Shown piece after piece: positions 27,217 to 34,315 of a stretch of DNA of 64,000 nucleotides. The position numbers and the translations under genes are program-made. Every line of letters begins with the position of its first letter. The stretch's first letter is position 1. The notes below the pieces were generated by a model. The model had not been told where the DNA came from and did no database searches. It worked only from the letters and a program-made list of their open reading frames with translations. Source of the stretch: Sinosporangium siamense (GTDB taxonomy: Bacteria; Actinomycetota; Actinomycetes; Streptosporangiales; Streptosporangiaceae); the NCBI RefSeq assembly GCF_016863435.1, contig NZ_BOOW01000018.1, positions 248,001 through 312,000 on the forward strand, in the 5' to 3' direction.

Positions 27217-28245
27217 ATGCCGCCGAGAAAACGAGCCACGCTACGTGAGGTGGCCAAGGCCACCGGGCTGTCGCCGGCAGCGGTCTCCTACGCCCTGCGC
27301 GGCCTGCAGGTGTCGGACGAGACCATCGAACGTGTCCGCCGCGCCGCCGCCGAACTCGGCTACGAGGCCGACCCCATCGCGCGGGCCCTGGCCAGCGGGC
27401 GCACCGGCATGATCGGGCTGCTCTGCGGGTCGCTTGAGGACCTCTGGCAGCAGTCCCTGGCCGTCGGCATCGGCCGGGCACTCCTGGCAAACGACAAATA
27501 TGCCCTCATCCTCGACGCGGCGGGCGATCCCCGCAGGGAGCAGGCCCTCGCCGCCAGGCTCCGCGATCAGCGCGTCGACGGGCTCATCGTGCAACCGGTC
27601 GACCCGGCTTCGCCGTACTGGGCGGAGTTGTGCGAGAGCATGCCGGTCGTCGCGGTGGGCGACGCGCTCGGGGCGGTGGCCGGGGCAGGGGAGGTCGTCT
27701 TCGACAACCGCGCCGGGGTGACATTGGCCTTGCGGCACCTGCGCGATCGGGGCCACCGCCGCGTCGCCGTCCTCACCCCCACCCAGGCCAGCACGCCCGA
27801 CCGGCCCGCCGACGTCTATGTGACGGCCGAGGCCGAGCGCCTCGGCCTCGACATCAGGGTCGTCACGGCCCCGCAGTCGACCTCGGCGGCGACAAAGGTG
27901 GCGTGGGAGCTGCTGGGGGAGCCCGAGGGGGAGCGGCCGCAGGCGGTGTTCTGCTTCGCGGACTCCATCGCCTACGGCGTCTACGCGGCGGCGGCCAGGC
28001 GGGGGTTGCGCGTTCCCGATGACATCTCGGTGATGGGCTATGACGACCACCCGATGTCCGCGCTGCTCACCCCCGGGCTGACCACCGTCAACTGGGATAT
28101 CGACGGCATCGTCCGCGCCGCCGTACACCTTGTGCTTGAGGCCGTCGACGCCGACGGGGAGGGGGGCCACCGCCGGCGTGTCGTCCAGGCTCCCGGCCTC
28201 AGGGAGCGCGGCTCCGTCCGCGACGCGGCCGTCAGCCGGGGATGA
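27217..28245 (+). CDS. LacI-family transcriptional regulator
   Basis: 342-residue repressor. The N-terminal LacI HTH is ATLREVAKATGLSPAAVSYA with the hinge helix PIARALASG. The periplasmic-binding-protein-like sensor domain runs to the C-terminus (GMIGLLCGSLEDLWQQSLAV; RVDGLIVQPVD; DDISVMGYDDHPMSALLTPG). Divergent from the amidohydrolase/peptide/dioxygenase unit by 116 bases, which makes that unit its likely target. TTCTCC and GGAGAA, separated by 11 bases near 27144-27166, form a weak candidate operator. The 3' end overlaps the holin-family gene by 14 bases in convergent orientation. Confidence 0.92.
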   Translation: MPPRKRATLREVAKATGLSPAAVSYALRGLQVSDETIERVRRAAAELGYEADPIARALASGRTGMIGLLCGSLEDLWQQSLAVGIGRALLANDKYALILDAAGDPRREQALAARLRDQRVDGLIVQPVDPASPYWAELCESMPVVAVGDALGAVAGAGEVVFDNRAGVTLALRHLRDRGHRRVAVLTPTQASTPDRPADVYVTAEAERLGLDIRVVTAPQSTSAATKVAWELLGEPEGERPQAVFCFADSIAYGVYAAAARRGLRVPDDISVMGYDDHPMSALLTPGLTTVNWDIDGIVRAAVHLVLEAVDADGEGGHRRRVVQAPGLRERGSVRDAAVSRG

Positions 28246-28603
28246 TCAGGTCGAGGATCCAGCTCACCACGGCGATAATGATCGCGCCGAAGAGGGCCGG
28301 AATGAATCCGTCGACGTGGAAGGGGACGTTGATCTGCTCTGCTATCCAACTGGTGAGCAGCAGCAGGCCGGCGTTCACGATGAACGCGAACAAACCGAGG
28401 GTCAGCACGTAGAACGCGCATCCGACGACTTGGACGATGGGCTTGATGACGGCGTTGACCAGGCCGAAGATCAGCGCCACGACGATCAGTGTGCCGATGC
28501 CCTTGGCGGTGGTCGAACCTCCCACCGTGATCCCGGTGACGAGCTGGGTCGCGACCCATAGGGCCGCGGCCACGATCAAGGTTTTGACAACGAATCTGAT
28601 CAC
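28232..28603 (-). CDS. Holin-superfamily-IV 4-TM membrane protein
   Basis: 123-residue protein made of four hydrophobic helices (TLIVAAALWVATQLVTGI; GIGTLIVVALIFGLVNAVIK; FYVLTLGLFAFIVNAGLLLL; LFGAIIIAVVSWILDLIIPG). It matches PF04020, named after a mycobacteriophage holin, but chromosomal members are common and not phage-linked. I see no prophage genes here. GTG at 28603 is favoured by GAGG about 10 bases upstream; ATG 28621 is possible. Role unknown; an envelope membrane protein is the safe description. Confidence 0.88.
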   Translation of the reverse strand: MIRFVVKTLIVAAALWVATQLVTGITVGGSTTAKGIGTLIVVALIFGLVNAVIKPIVQVVGCAFYVLTLGLFAFIVNAGLLLLTSWIAEQINVPFHVDGFIPALFGAIIIAVVSWILDLIIPG

Positions 28604-28887
28604 GCTTTGACATCCTCGCATCTGTGATCGGCCGCGCGGGGGATCCGCAGGGCCATGAGGGGACAGGTCAGGACCTTGGCGACGGCGGCCGTGCCAATGG
28701 CGGAGGACGGCCCCTTGGTGCGCCGGCGCAGCAGCACATACATGGGTAGTCCCCGAGCCATCACGAACAACACCGGAAACAGCGGAACAGGCAGCGATGT
28801 CTTGCACCTCGCCAACGCCGCTCCCCCCAATCGATCCCGGGACACCGCTCGTCCCTTGACTGCCAGTCTGGTCGGTCGGGCGGCCAT
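28600..28887 (-). pseudogene. Possible remnant of a cation/proton antiporter gene
   Basis: A 95-codon frame that overlaps the holin-family start by four bases (GTGA). Its middle reads PLFPVLFVMARGLPMYVLLR, which resembles the last transmembrane segment of Kef/NhaP-type antiporters (LFxxLFxxxRGLPxxLLYRR). Nothing upstream continues that family, so at best this is a short fossil. It could instead be a genuine small ORF coupled to the holin gene. Confidence 0.25.
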
Positions 28888-28987
28888 CCGCGATCTGCAC
28901 GCCTCGCGGGTCGCTGCGCCGGTCGCAAAGGGTTCAATGAGAACGTGGGGGATAAAGGGGGAAGAGACCTAGCGGGGTGGGGAGTCC

Positions 28988-29269
28988 ATGGACATGAAAG
29001 AGCGCGAGCTTGAGGAGCTGTCCACCAGGGAGCTGCATGATCGCGCCGTCGCGTACGCCGTTCGCCGCGGCGACTTCGGCTTCCTCTGGAACCTCCTCAA
29101 GGCCATCCCGGCCGCCGAGGCCGCCAGCGGCCACGGCGCGGAGACCGCCAACGACCTCAGCCGCCTCTCGGCCCTTCTCAGCGACGCCATGTCCGCAGGG
29201 GAGGGCCATCTCGGGGAGGCCCTCAGGCCGATCTACATCAACTACCTGGCCGCTCATGAGGACGCCTGA
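28988..29269 (+). CDS. Conserved hypothetical small helical protein
   Basis: 93-residue acidic, wholly helical protein (MKERELEELSTRELHDRAVA; LWNLLKAIPAAEAA; LRPIYINYLAAHEDA). No signal peptide or membrane segment. I recall similar short proteins in actinobacteria but no function. ATG 28988 follows GGGGAG; ATG 28994 is also possible. It stands alone: its left neighbour is divergent and the next feature is a tRNA 530 bases away. Confidence 0.6.
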   Translation: MDMKERELEELSTRELHDRAVAYAVRRGDFGFLWNLLKAIPAAEAASGHGAETANDLSRLSALLSDAMSAGEGHLGEALRPIYINYLAAHEDA

Positions 29270-29797
29270 AACCCTTGACTCGGACATTGCCTTGGCGGTG
29301 TCCGCCCGAGGTCGGCCGGTCGGCAGGGCAAAGCGAGCCCCATCTCGCCCGGAGATCTTCCGCCGCTTGGCGGTCGGGCGTCCTGCCGGGGTGGGCGAGG
29401 AGATAGTTGGAAGCCCCGACAAATACGGTGCTGTACGGCGGAAGCGGGCCGCTTGGCCGGGCCTTCCGGGCAGGTCGTACCAGGTCAAGCACGGGTGTAG
29501 GAGAGAAATCAACCTCGGGATGACGAGTCCGTGGTGTTCGTCTCTGTACTGTTGAAGCAGGTTCGAAAGAGCCGCAGACTTTTCCCGGTGCGGCACGCGG
29601 AGGGGGACCGCTAACCGCACAGCCGGACCTGTCGGTGTCAGGGGGGAAGGCACCGAAAGGACCGCGCCAAGTCGAGGCCGGACAGTTGGGGGACTGTCCG
29701 GCCTCGACGCTGTCCGGGGGCTTTCCCGCCGGTCTCGGGGGCTGGTTTCCGATGTGCGTAGGTCCTTCCGGTGCTGCTAGAGTTACGGCATCGCAAG
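29270..29797. other. Intergenic region with strong hairpin upstream of tRNA-Lys
   Basis: 528 bases without a convincing gene. It includes GTGCGG and CCGCAC repeats near 29590-29615, a G-rich run, and the 16-bp hairpin at 29671-29708. The tRNA promoter should lie in the last 60 bases. Confidence 0.5.
29671..29708. repeat. Perfect 16-bp inverted repeat
   Basis: GTCGAGGCCGGACAGT (29671-29686) and its exact complement (29693-29708) with a TGGGGG loop. No T-run follows. It may be a terminator of an unannotated transcript or part of a structured RNA. Confidence 0.7.
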
Positions 29798-29874
29798 GCG
29801 CCGCTAGCTCAGTTGGTTAGAGCAGCTGACTCTTAATCAGCGGGTCCGGGGTTCGAGTCCCTGGCGGCGCACCA
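29798..29874 (+). tRNA. tRNA-Lys (anticodon CTT)
   Basis: The acceptor stem GCGCCGC (29798-29804) pairs with GCGGCGC (29864-29870). The D-arm has AGCTCAGTTGGTTAGAGC, the anticodon stem is GCTGA/TCAGC around loop CTCTTAA with anticodon CTT at 29832-29834, and the T-arm has GGTTCGAGTCC. The CCA end is encoded (29872-29874). All stems pair. A strong terminator follows eight bases later. Confidence 0.97.
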
Positions 29875-29881
29875 CATGAGA

Positions 29882-29915
29882 AGCCCCAGGTCAGTTTGCT
29901 GACCTGGGGCTTTTT
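29882..29915 (+). terminator. Intrinsic terminator of tRNA-Lys
   Basis: A perfect 13-bp stem, AGCCCCAGGTCAG and complement, with a 4-base loop and a TTTTT tail directly after the tRNA. Textbook Rho-independent terminator. Confidence 0.95.
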
Positions 29916-29969
29916 GGTGCTCAAGCCTCTGCTCGCCAGACCGGGCCGCCCGCCGGTGACGGGCCGGGG

Positions 29970-30156
29970 CGGAGCGGTCGCGCGCTCGCCCGTAGCCGCG
30001 GCGGGACGTCTCGATGGCCTCGATGTTGCGACGGGTCCACTCGCAGATGCCGGTCACCAGCGTCAGCAGTTCCCGCCCGATCGGCGTCAGCTCATAGTCC
30101 ACCTGCGGGGGAGCGGTGACCCGCTCCGGCCGGAGGCTCGCGATGGCGGGCTGTCC
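29970..30156 (-). pseudogene. Decayed HxlR-family regulator, C-terminal remnant
   Basis: The minus strand reads VDYELTPIGRELLTLVTGIC and then EWTRRNIEAIE, the C-terminal end of the HxlR winged-helix domain (usually VEYxLTPLGRxL followed by W and an arginine-rich tail). Upstream of PPQ there is no recognisable helix-turn-helix, and the frame runs on past the normal end into the tRNA terminator. It is therefore a fragment. Its position right behind a tRNA gene fits a history of insertion and deletion here. Confidence 0.55.
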
Positions 30157-30308
30157 GGCCGGAGTCGGGGGAGTGTCTCGCTGTGGGCGGCTCAGGGTTC
30201 GCAGCTGAAGACGTCCTTTGATTTGAGCCTCCGTCTGCCTGTGCGGGCTGGGCCGGTGCCGGGCGCTGATGGCTTATTGACCGCCCATGTGGAGCGATCT
30301 AAGATTTC

Positions 30309-30325
30309 TTAGGAAAGTTTCCTAA
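30309..30325. promoter_or_regulatory. Palindrome TTAGGAAAGTTTCCTAA
   Basis: Perfect 17-base palindrome, 41 bases before the small secreted protein's start, followed by another AGGAAAG half-site. From memory, AGGAAA-TTTCCT palindromes recur upstream of secreted enzyme genes in streptomycetes and relatives and are bound by repressors of extracellular polymer use. The binding protein here is unknown. Confidence 0.6.
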
Positions 30326-30366
30326 AGGAAAGTCGTTGGTTCCCCCCAGCCTCTAGGAGATCCGTT

Positions 30367-30678
30367 ATGACACTTCGTCGTCGTGTAGCAACCCTCTTGG
30401 GCGGTGCCGCCTTCGGCCTGAGCGCCGTGGCGTTCACTCCCGGCGCGGCCATGGCCGCCCCCTCCGGCTGCACCGTGCAATACGACCTGGCCCAGCGGTG
30501 GGCCACCAGCCACTGCACCTCCGGCACGGGTAGGCACATGGTGGTCGTGCGGCAGCATCACGCCAACCCTCAGCTCAATCCCATCGTGATGGCCGGTCCC
30601 TGTGTGCCCGTCGGCCAGACCTCCTACACGACGATCACGTCCTGGCCCGTTGTGGCCGCCAACTGGGTTCCGTGCTGA
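30367..30678 (+). CDS. Small secreted protein
   Basis: 103-residue exported protein. A clear Sec signal peptide runs from MTLRRRVATLLGG to AAMAAP (cleavage near residue 35). The mature domain of about 68 residues has four Cys (SGCTV, SHCTS, GPCVP and final WVPC), enough for two disulfides, and several Trp/Tyr/His, which suggests a compact extracellular beta-domain. It has a good ribosome-binding site (AGGAGA) and an upstream palindrome of the type linked to secreted genes. Function not recognised; a binding protein, inhibitor or antimicrobial are all possible. Confidence 0.7.
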   Translation: MTLRRRVATLLGGAAFGLSAVAFTPGAAMAAPSGCTVQYDLAQRWATSHCTSGTGRHMVVVRQHHANPQLNPIVMAGPCVPVGQTSYTTITSWPVVAANWVPC

Positions 30679-30805
30679 AGCATTTGGCCCTACCGGTCGT
30701 AGATGTGCTGAGCTGCAGGAACCCCCTTCTTCGCGGCAAGTCTGGCATCGACGGCGAGTGAGTGTTACTGGGGAGAGCTGTCCCACAGGGCCGCTGTGGG
30801 GTGGA

Positions 30806-31372
30806 TCAGGAGATGGCGCCCTCCGGCCAGGCCCGCTTTAGGATCTCGTCCACCGTCTGATCCACGGTCTGGCCGGAGGTGTCGAGCCACAGTCCGATTT
30901 CGGGGGTGTGGTCGCGGAGCACCTTGTCGAGGTCATGGGGAGTCCAGTCGGGCCCGTAGCCGGTCTTGGCGCGGTGATTCTCCCGGTCGGCGACCGCGTC
31001 CGGGTCGGGGGCCAGGACCACGACCGCCAGCGGGCGGCTTTTGATCATCTGGGTGATCTCGGGCAGGAAGTCTCCGATCAGGATGTCCTGCAGGATCACC
31101 GTGAATCCCGCGTCGAAGTAGGCGTCGGCGACCGCAGCCGCCTGGGAGTGGCGGAGCCGGAGCTGGGCCACGGCCTCGGGGGACCCCTCGGGGGTCATGT
31201 GGACCTGCCCGTTGACGATCATGCGACGGAAGAAGTCGCCGCGCACGTGCGCGGAACGCGGCAGGCGCTCGGCCAGTGCCTGCGCGACGGTGGACTTCCC
31301 GGAGGCGGAGATGCCCGTGATGACGAGGACGCCGGGGTCGGCGTCGAGCTTCACGGTGTCGGTGGCTGACAT
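30806..31372 (-). CDS. P-loop kinase / phosphotransferase-like AAA_33 protein
   Basis: 188-residue soluble nucleotide-binding protein. Walker A is TGISASGKSTVAQALAERL near residue 18; DFFRR follows in the substrate region. VILQDILIGDFL forms strand 3 and VVVLAPDPDAVADRENHR carries the lid arginines. This layout fits small-molecule kinases related to chloramphenicol phosphotransferase and zeta-toxin folds. No resistance function can be claimed. It lies convergent to the small secreted gene and divergent from the CATRA-cyclase gene, with a tandem repeat between. Confidence 0.8.
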   Translation of the reverse strand: MSATDTVKLDADPGVLVITGISASGKSTVAQALAERLPRSAHVRGDFFRRMIVNGQVHMTPEGSPEAVAQLRLRHSQAAAVADAYFDAGFTVILQDILIGDFLPEITQMIKSRPLAVVVLAPDPDAVADRENHRAKTGYGPDWTPHDLDKVLRDHTPEIGLWLDTSGQTVDQTVDEILKRAWPEGAIS

Positions 31373-31481
31373 GCGAGAAATGTATTCTTTCTGGCTTTCC
31401 GGCTCAGGGTCGGCGCGGGTAACCCTGTGCGATAGCAGGCGCCACGCGGTCGATCGATACCCCCGGACCGGGGGAGACCTG

Positions 31482-31539
31482 ATGTGTGCTTTGTCGCTCG
31501 GAGAGCCCTAATGAGTGCTTTGTCGCTCGGAGAGCCCTC
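31482..31539 (+). repeat. Tandem 29-base direct repeat
   Basis: Two adjacent 29-base units share an identical 24-base core, GTGCTTTGTCGCTCGGAGAG plus CCCT (31486-31509 and 31515-31538). A degraded third start (AGCTTTGTC) follows. There is no spacer, so it is not CRISPR. It sits in the divergent region in front of the antiphage-type module. Confidence 0.8.
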
Positions 31540-31817
31540 AGGTTAGCTTTGTCTGACGGCATAGCTCATCCTCTCCTCCGGCGCGCGGGATCGCCGGCAA
31601 ACGCCGAAGGCGCCAAAGGTGTCTTGTAGCGAAACTCCGGGGACACAATGCCATTGCCGGCGACAAGAGAGGGGAAAGTCAGCGGGGCGCGAGACGGATT
31701 TTTCAATGTGCAACCAGATTCCTTGGTGAGACGCTTCACGCATGGACACCTTTGGCCGGTCGGCGGATGATGTCTCGAAGTCGGATACAGAGTCGGCATC
31801 GGAGCGCAGAGGCAAAC

Positions 31818-33497
31818 GTGAGCAGTCTGGCATTGACCGACCAAGAGCTAATCGTCCACGTCTTCGCTCCCGCGGACGGGCCTTATGCCGACGCGGCTTA
31901 CGAGCAGATCCGCCTCGTCTGGGCACGGTGCAGGGAGTGGCTGGGCATGGCGTTTCCGATTCCCAACACCGGCCTGCCGGTGGATTTGCCGGCGACTCCG
32001 TCACGAGAGGGCCGGAGGGAGCGAGCTTTGGCGGGGCAGCAGGATCAGGCCGCACACTGCGGGATGATCGTGCGCCGCGTCCATGAGGTGATGAACCTCT
32101 CGATAAGGTTCGCCCCGGCTCGGGGGGCCGATCACACGGGGAAGTTCGCGCGCAAGGATTGGGCGGAATTCGAGAACTGGTGGACCGGGATCTCGTCGGG
32201 GGTGAACACGATTTTCGGAGCGGCCCAAATCTATCAGACCAAAATCTCGGCGAAGCAAAAGTCGCGGGGACAGGAGTTGGTCAACGCCGTCCTGCGGCAA
32301 CTTCCGCTCAGCATGCACGGCAAGCCCTGCCGTACCTGGCATTTCCAGAACGAGGGCTGGGTGCTGTGGGAGTCGGACACTGAGGACGAGGGGCGCGGGG
32401 TGCGCAACTTCGCGATTCTTGTTTCACCCGCCCAGGACGACCGTTTGACGGAGTGGACATGGAGTCGCGGCGATCTCGCGGCGCCCGTCTTCGCTCACTA
32501 TCTGATGCAATGCGCGATGATCCGCCAGGAGATACGGGGGTGGACCGGCGAACCGGTCGAACGGCTGGCGGACGAGGTCGACGGTCGCCTCGACCAGGTC
32601 CACAGCCTTCTGCGGGAGCCGGTGACCGGCCCCGGCTTGCAGGCGGAGTTGCGGCGGCTGCGGTCAAACGTCGCCGACATGACGACGACTCTCACTCGTC
32701 TGCGCAAGATACGTCACCGCGTGGGCATCCTGGTGGACAACTTGAGTCGCGTGATCGGCGAGCCGCTGGCCTGGGACCTGATGGACGCCCACCAGCTTGT
32801 GCATCAGCTGGACGGCCGGAGTCACCAGCTTGACCTGTCGTTGCAGAACGCCACGGTGGTTCAGGAGATCGCGCAATCCCTGGCATCGCAACCTCTCGCG
32901 CAGGAGCAGGCACTCGACGGCCCGGTTCAACGCGGCAACCCCAGGCACATTCGTATGGGGTTCGCGGTGGACATCGTTGGCTACAGTGCCCGTACCTCGC
33001 CGCATCGGGACGCACTTCAGGAGCGCCTCGCGGCGATGCTTGAGCAGGTGGCGGCCGACCTGGGCGTCGTCGTCGCCCCGTCCGACCGTCAGGACACCGG
33101 CGATGGGATGAACGTGTTTCTCCCGCCCGATCTGGAGGTGCACGTGGTGCTGCCCCGGCTGCTTATGGCGTGGCTCCGACGCCTGTGCGCCGACAATCAG
33201 GCGCATGCCGATCGCATGCGCCTGCGGATGGCAGTGGTGCTGGGGCCGGTCGGCACTGCCGCCATCGGCTATTCCGGGCAGACCATCGTCGAGATGAGCC
33301 GCATGCTCGACAGCGACGTACTCCGGCAGGCCGTGCGGGATCACCCCGGCGCCGACCTGGTCACGCTCGTCTCCGACCAGCTCTACAGATATGTGGTGGG
33401 AGAGGGATACCCAGGTCTCAATCCTGCCGATTTCCACAAGTGCAGGGTGGAGGCCAGATCGTTTGTGGCCGACGCGTGGTTGTGGGTGGCGAAGTGA
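31818..33497 (+). CDS. CATRA-like domain fused to class III nucleotide cyclase (Pycsar-type sensor/cyclase)
   Basis: 559-residue protein from GTG 31818 (AGAGG six bases upstream). Residues about 8-215 (ELIVHVFAPADGPYADAAYE; CREWLGMAFPIPNTGLP; VMNLSIRFAPA) resemble the CATRA N-terminal domain predicted in NTP-dependent conflict systems. A helical linker (about 225-345) follows. Residues about 380-555 form a class III cyclase fold: the metal Asp D385 in FAVDIVGYS and D429 in DTGDGMNVF are 44 residues apart, the standard spacing. The segment GQTIVEMSRML takes the place of the usual VNxAARL. It is followed at once by a PycTM-like effector gene, as in Pycsar immunity, where phage infection triggers cCMP or cUMP synthesis. 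Nucleotide choice cannot be read. Confidence 0.8.
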   Translation: MSSLALTDQELIVHVFAPADGPYADAAYEQIRLVWARCREWLGMAFPIPNTGLPVDLPATPSREGRRERALAGQQDQAAHCGMIVRRVHEVMNLSIRFAPARGADHTGKFARKDWAEFENWWTGISSGVNTIFGAAQIYQTKISAKQKSRGQELVNAVLRQLPLSMHGKPCRTWHFQNEGWVLWESDTEDEGRGVRNFAILVSPAQDDRLTEWTWSRGDLAAPVFAHYLMQCAMIRQEIRGWTGEPVERLADEVDGRLDQVHSLLREPVTGPGLQAELRRLRSNVADMTTTLTRLRKIRHRVGILVDNLSRVIGEPLAWDLMDAHQLVHQLDGRSHQLDLSLQNATVVQEIAQSLASQPLAQEQALDGPVQRGNPRHIRMGFAVDIVGYSARTSPHRDALQERLAAMLEQVAADLGVVVAPSDRQDTGDGMNVFLPPDLEVHVVLPRLLMAWLRRLCADNQAHADRMRLRMAVVLGPVGTAAIGYSGQTIVEMSRMLDSDVLRQAVRDHPGADLVTLVSDQLYRYVVGEGYPGLNPADFHKCRVEARSFVADAWLWVAK

Positions 33498-33517
33498 TCT
33501 TCAATAGGCGGGGCGTG

Positions 33518-34057
33518 ATGAACAGGGAGTCTCCACCCAGCGCGTTCAACGTGGCGCTCGTGGATCACGGTGCCACGGACGCCTGGAAGGCCCTCTTGCT
33601 GATCTTCGACCTGGTCAAGCACGCCGAGACCAAGGCCGGGCTCACCCTGGCCGCCTCCGGGGCCTCCGGCGGCGTCGTATACGCACTGATCAGCGGTATG
33701 GGGCGGGAGAACATCGTCTTCCAGGCCGCCGCCTGGTTGTGCGCCTGCCTCGTGATCGCCGCCGCCTGCTCCGCGGGGCTGGCCCTGCTGCCCCGGAGGC
33801 GCACCAACCCCGAACCCGTCAACCTGCTCTACTACCACCACATCGCCCGGCATTACAGTGGCCGCTCCGACGTCTACGCACGCGAACTCGCCGCCCTGAT
33901 GAAGAACTCCGACGATCTCGTCGCCGCCATAGCCCAGCAGGTGTGGTCCAACGCCCACGTCGCCCACCAGAAATACCGCTGGGCCGGCCACGGCCTGAAC
34001 GCCCTGCTCGCGGCCCTGGCCGCTCTGGCGGTCGCGGCGGCGGTCGCCGTACTCTGA
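33518..34057 (+). CDS. Pycsar effector-like membrane protein (PycTM, DUF5706)
   Basis: 179-residue membrane protein. A helix with AWKALLLIFDLVKHAETKAG is followed by TM1 (about 42-60), TM2 (66-91), a cytoplasmic helical part (LLYYHHIARHYSGRSDVYAR; NSDDLVAAIAQQVW) and a C-terminal TM3 (156-178). This order is that of DUF5706/PycTM effectors, which in Pycsar systems damage the inner membrane when the cyclic pyrimidine nucleotide rises, killing the infected cell. ATG 33518 is preferred (AGGCGGGG upstream); an in-frame GTG at 33494 overlaps the cyclase stop as GTGA. Either way the two genes form one operon. Its 3' end is part of a local duplication. Confidence 0.85.
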   Translation: MNRESPPSAFNVALVDHGATDAWKALLLIFDLVKHAETKAGLTLAASGASGGVVYALISGMGRENIVFQAAAWLCACLVIAAACSAGLALLPRRRTNPEPVNLLYYHHIARHYSGRSDVYARELAALMKNSDDLVAAIAQQVWSNAHVAHQKYRWAGHGLNALLAALAALAVAAAVAVL

Positions 34058-34117
34058 CCCGCTGGCCGATCTCACCGGCGGCGGTCGCCGTACCCGCTGG
34101 CCGATCTCACCGGCGGC
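34039..34117 (+). repeat. Local duplication of the effector gene's 3' end
   Basis: GGCGGTCGCCGTAC (34039-34052) recurs at 34080-34093, and CCGCTGGCCGATCTCACCGG plus CGGC (34059-34082) recurs at 34094-34117. The first copy holds the effector's last codons and stop; the second lacks the TCTGA between the blocks. Confidence 0.8.
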
Positions 34118-34142
34118 GCGCGCCGGCCGGCTCGGTGAGATC
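34103..34142 (+). terminator. Hairpin after the Pycsar-like operon
   Basis: GATCTCACCG (34103-34112) pairs perfectly with CGGTGAGATC (34133-34142) around a GC-rich 20-base loop. No T-run. Probable transcription end 45 bases after the effector gene. Confidence 0.5.
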
Positions 34143-34315
34143 GCCGGCGGTGCTGTGCCGTACTCGTGCGGCACATAGGGACTACGGCGGAGCCGGGTTT
34201 TGAGGGGGCGTGCGCCCTTCATCCACATCGGCGTGGGCCGGCGTTGAAGAGCACGAAGTGAAGGCACCTCTATAGGGCCCGCGTTTTGTCGGAGGCAATC
34301 TCTACCGTCGCAGCC

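Noticed and set aside
28232-28603. Prophage suggested by a 'phage holin' family protein
   Set aside because: The family name is historical; no integrase, capsid, tail or lysin genes are nearby.
29540-29710. Cyclic-di-AMP (ydaO-type) riboswitch
   Set aside because: Some G-rich and CCGCTAACCGC-like sequence suggested it, but the conserved core elements do not line up and no cell-wall hydrolase gene follows.
31482-31539. CRISPR array
   Set aside because: Only two adjacent repeat units with no spacers and no cas genes.
29798-34200. tRNA-Lys as an integration site with a duplicated 3' end bounding an island
   Set aside because: I looked for a second copy of the GGTTCGAGTCC...GGCGGCGC segment downstream and found none in the window; no integrase gene is present.
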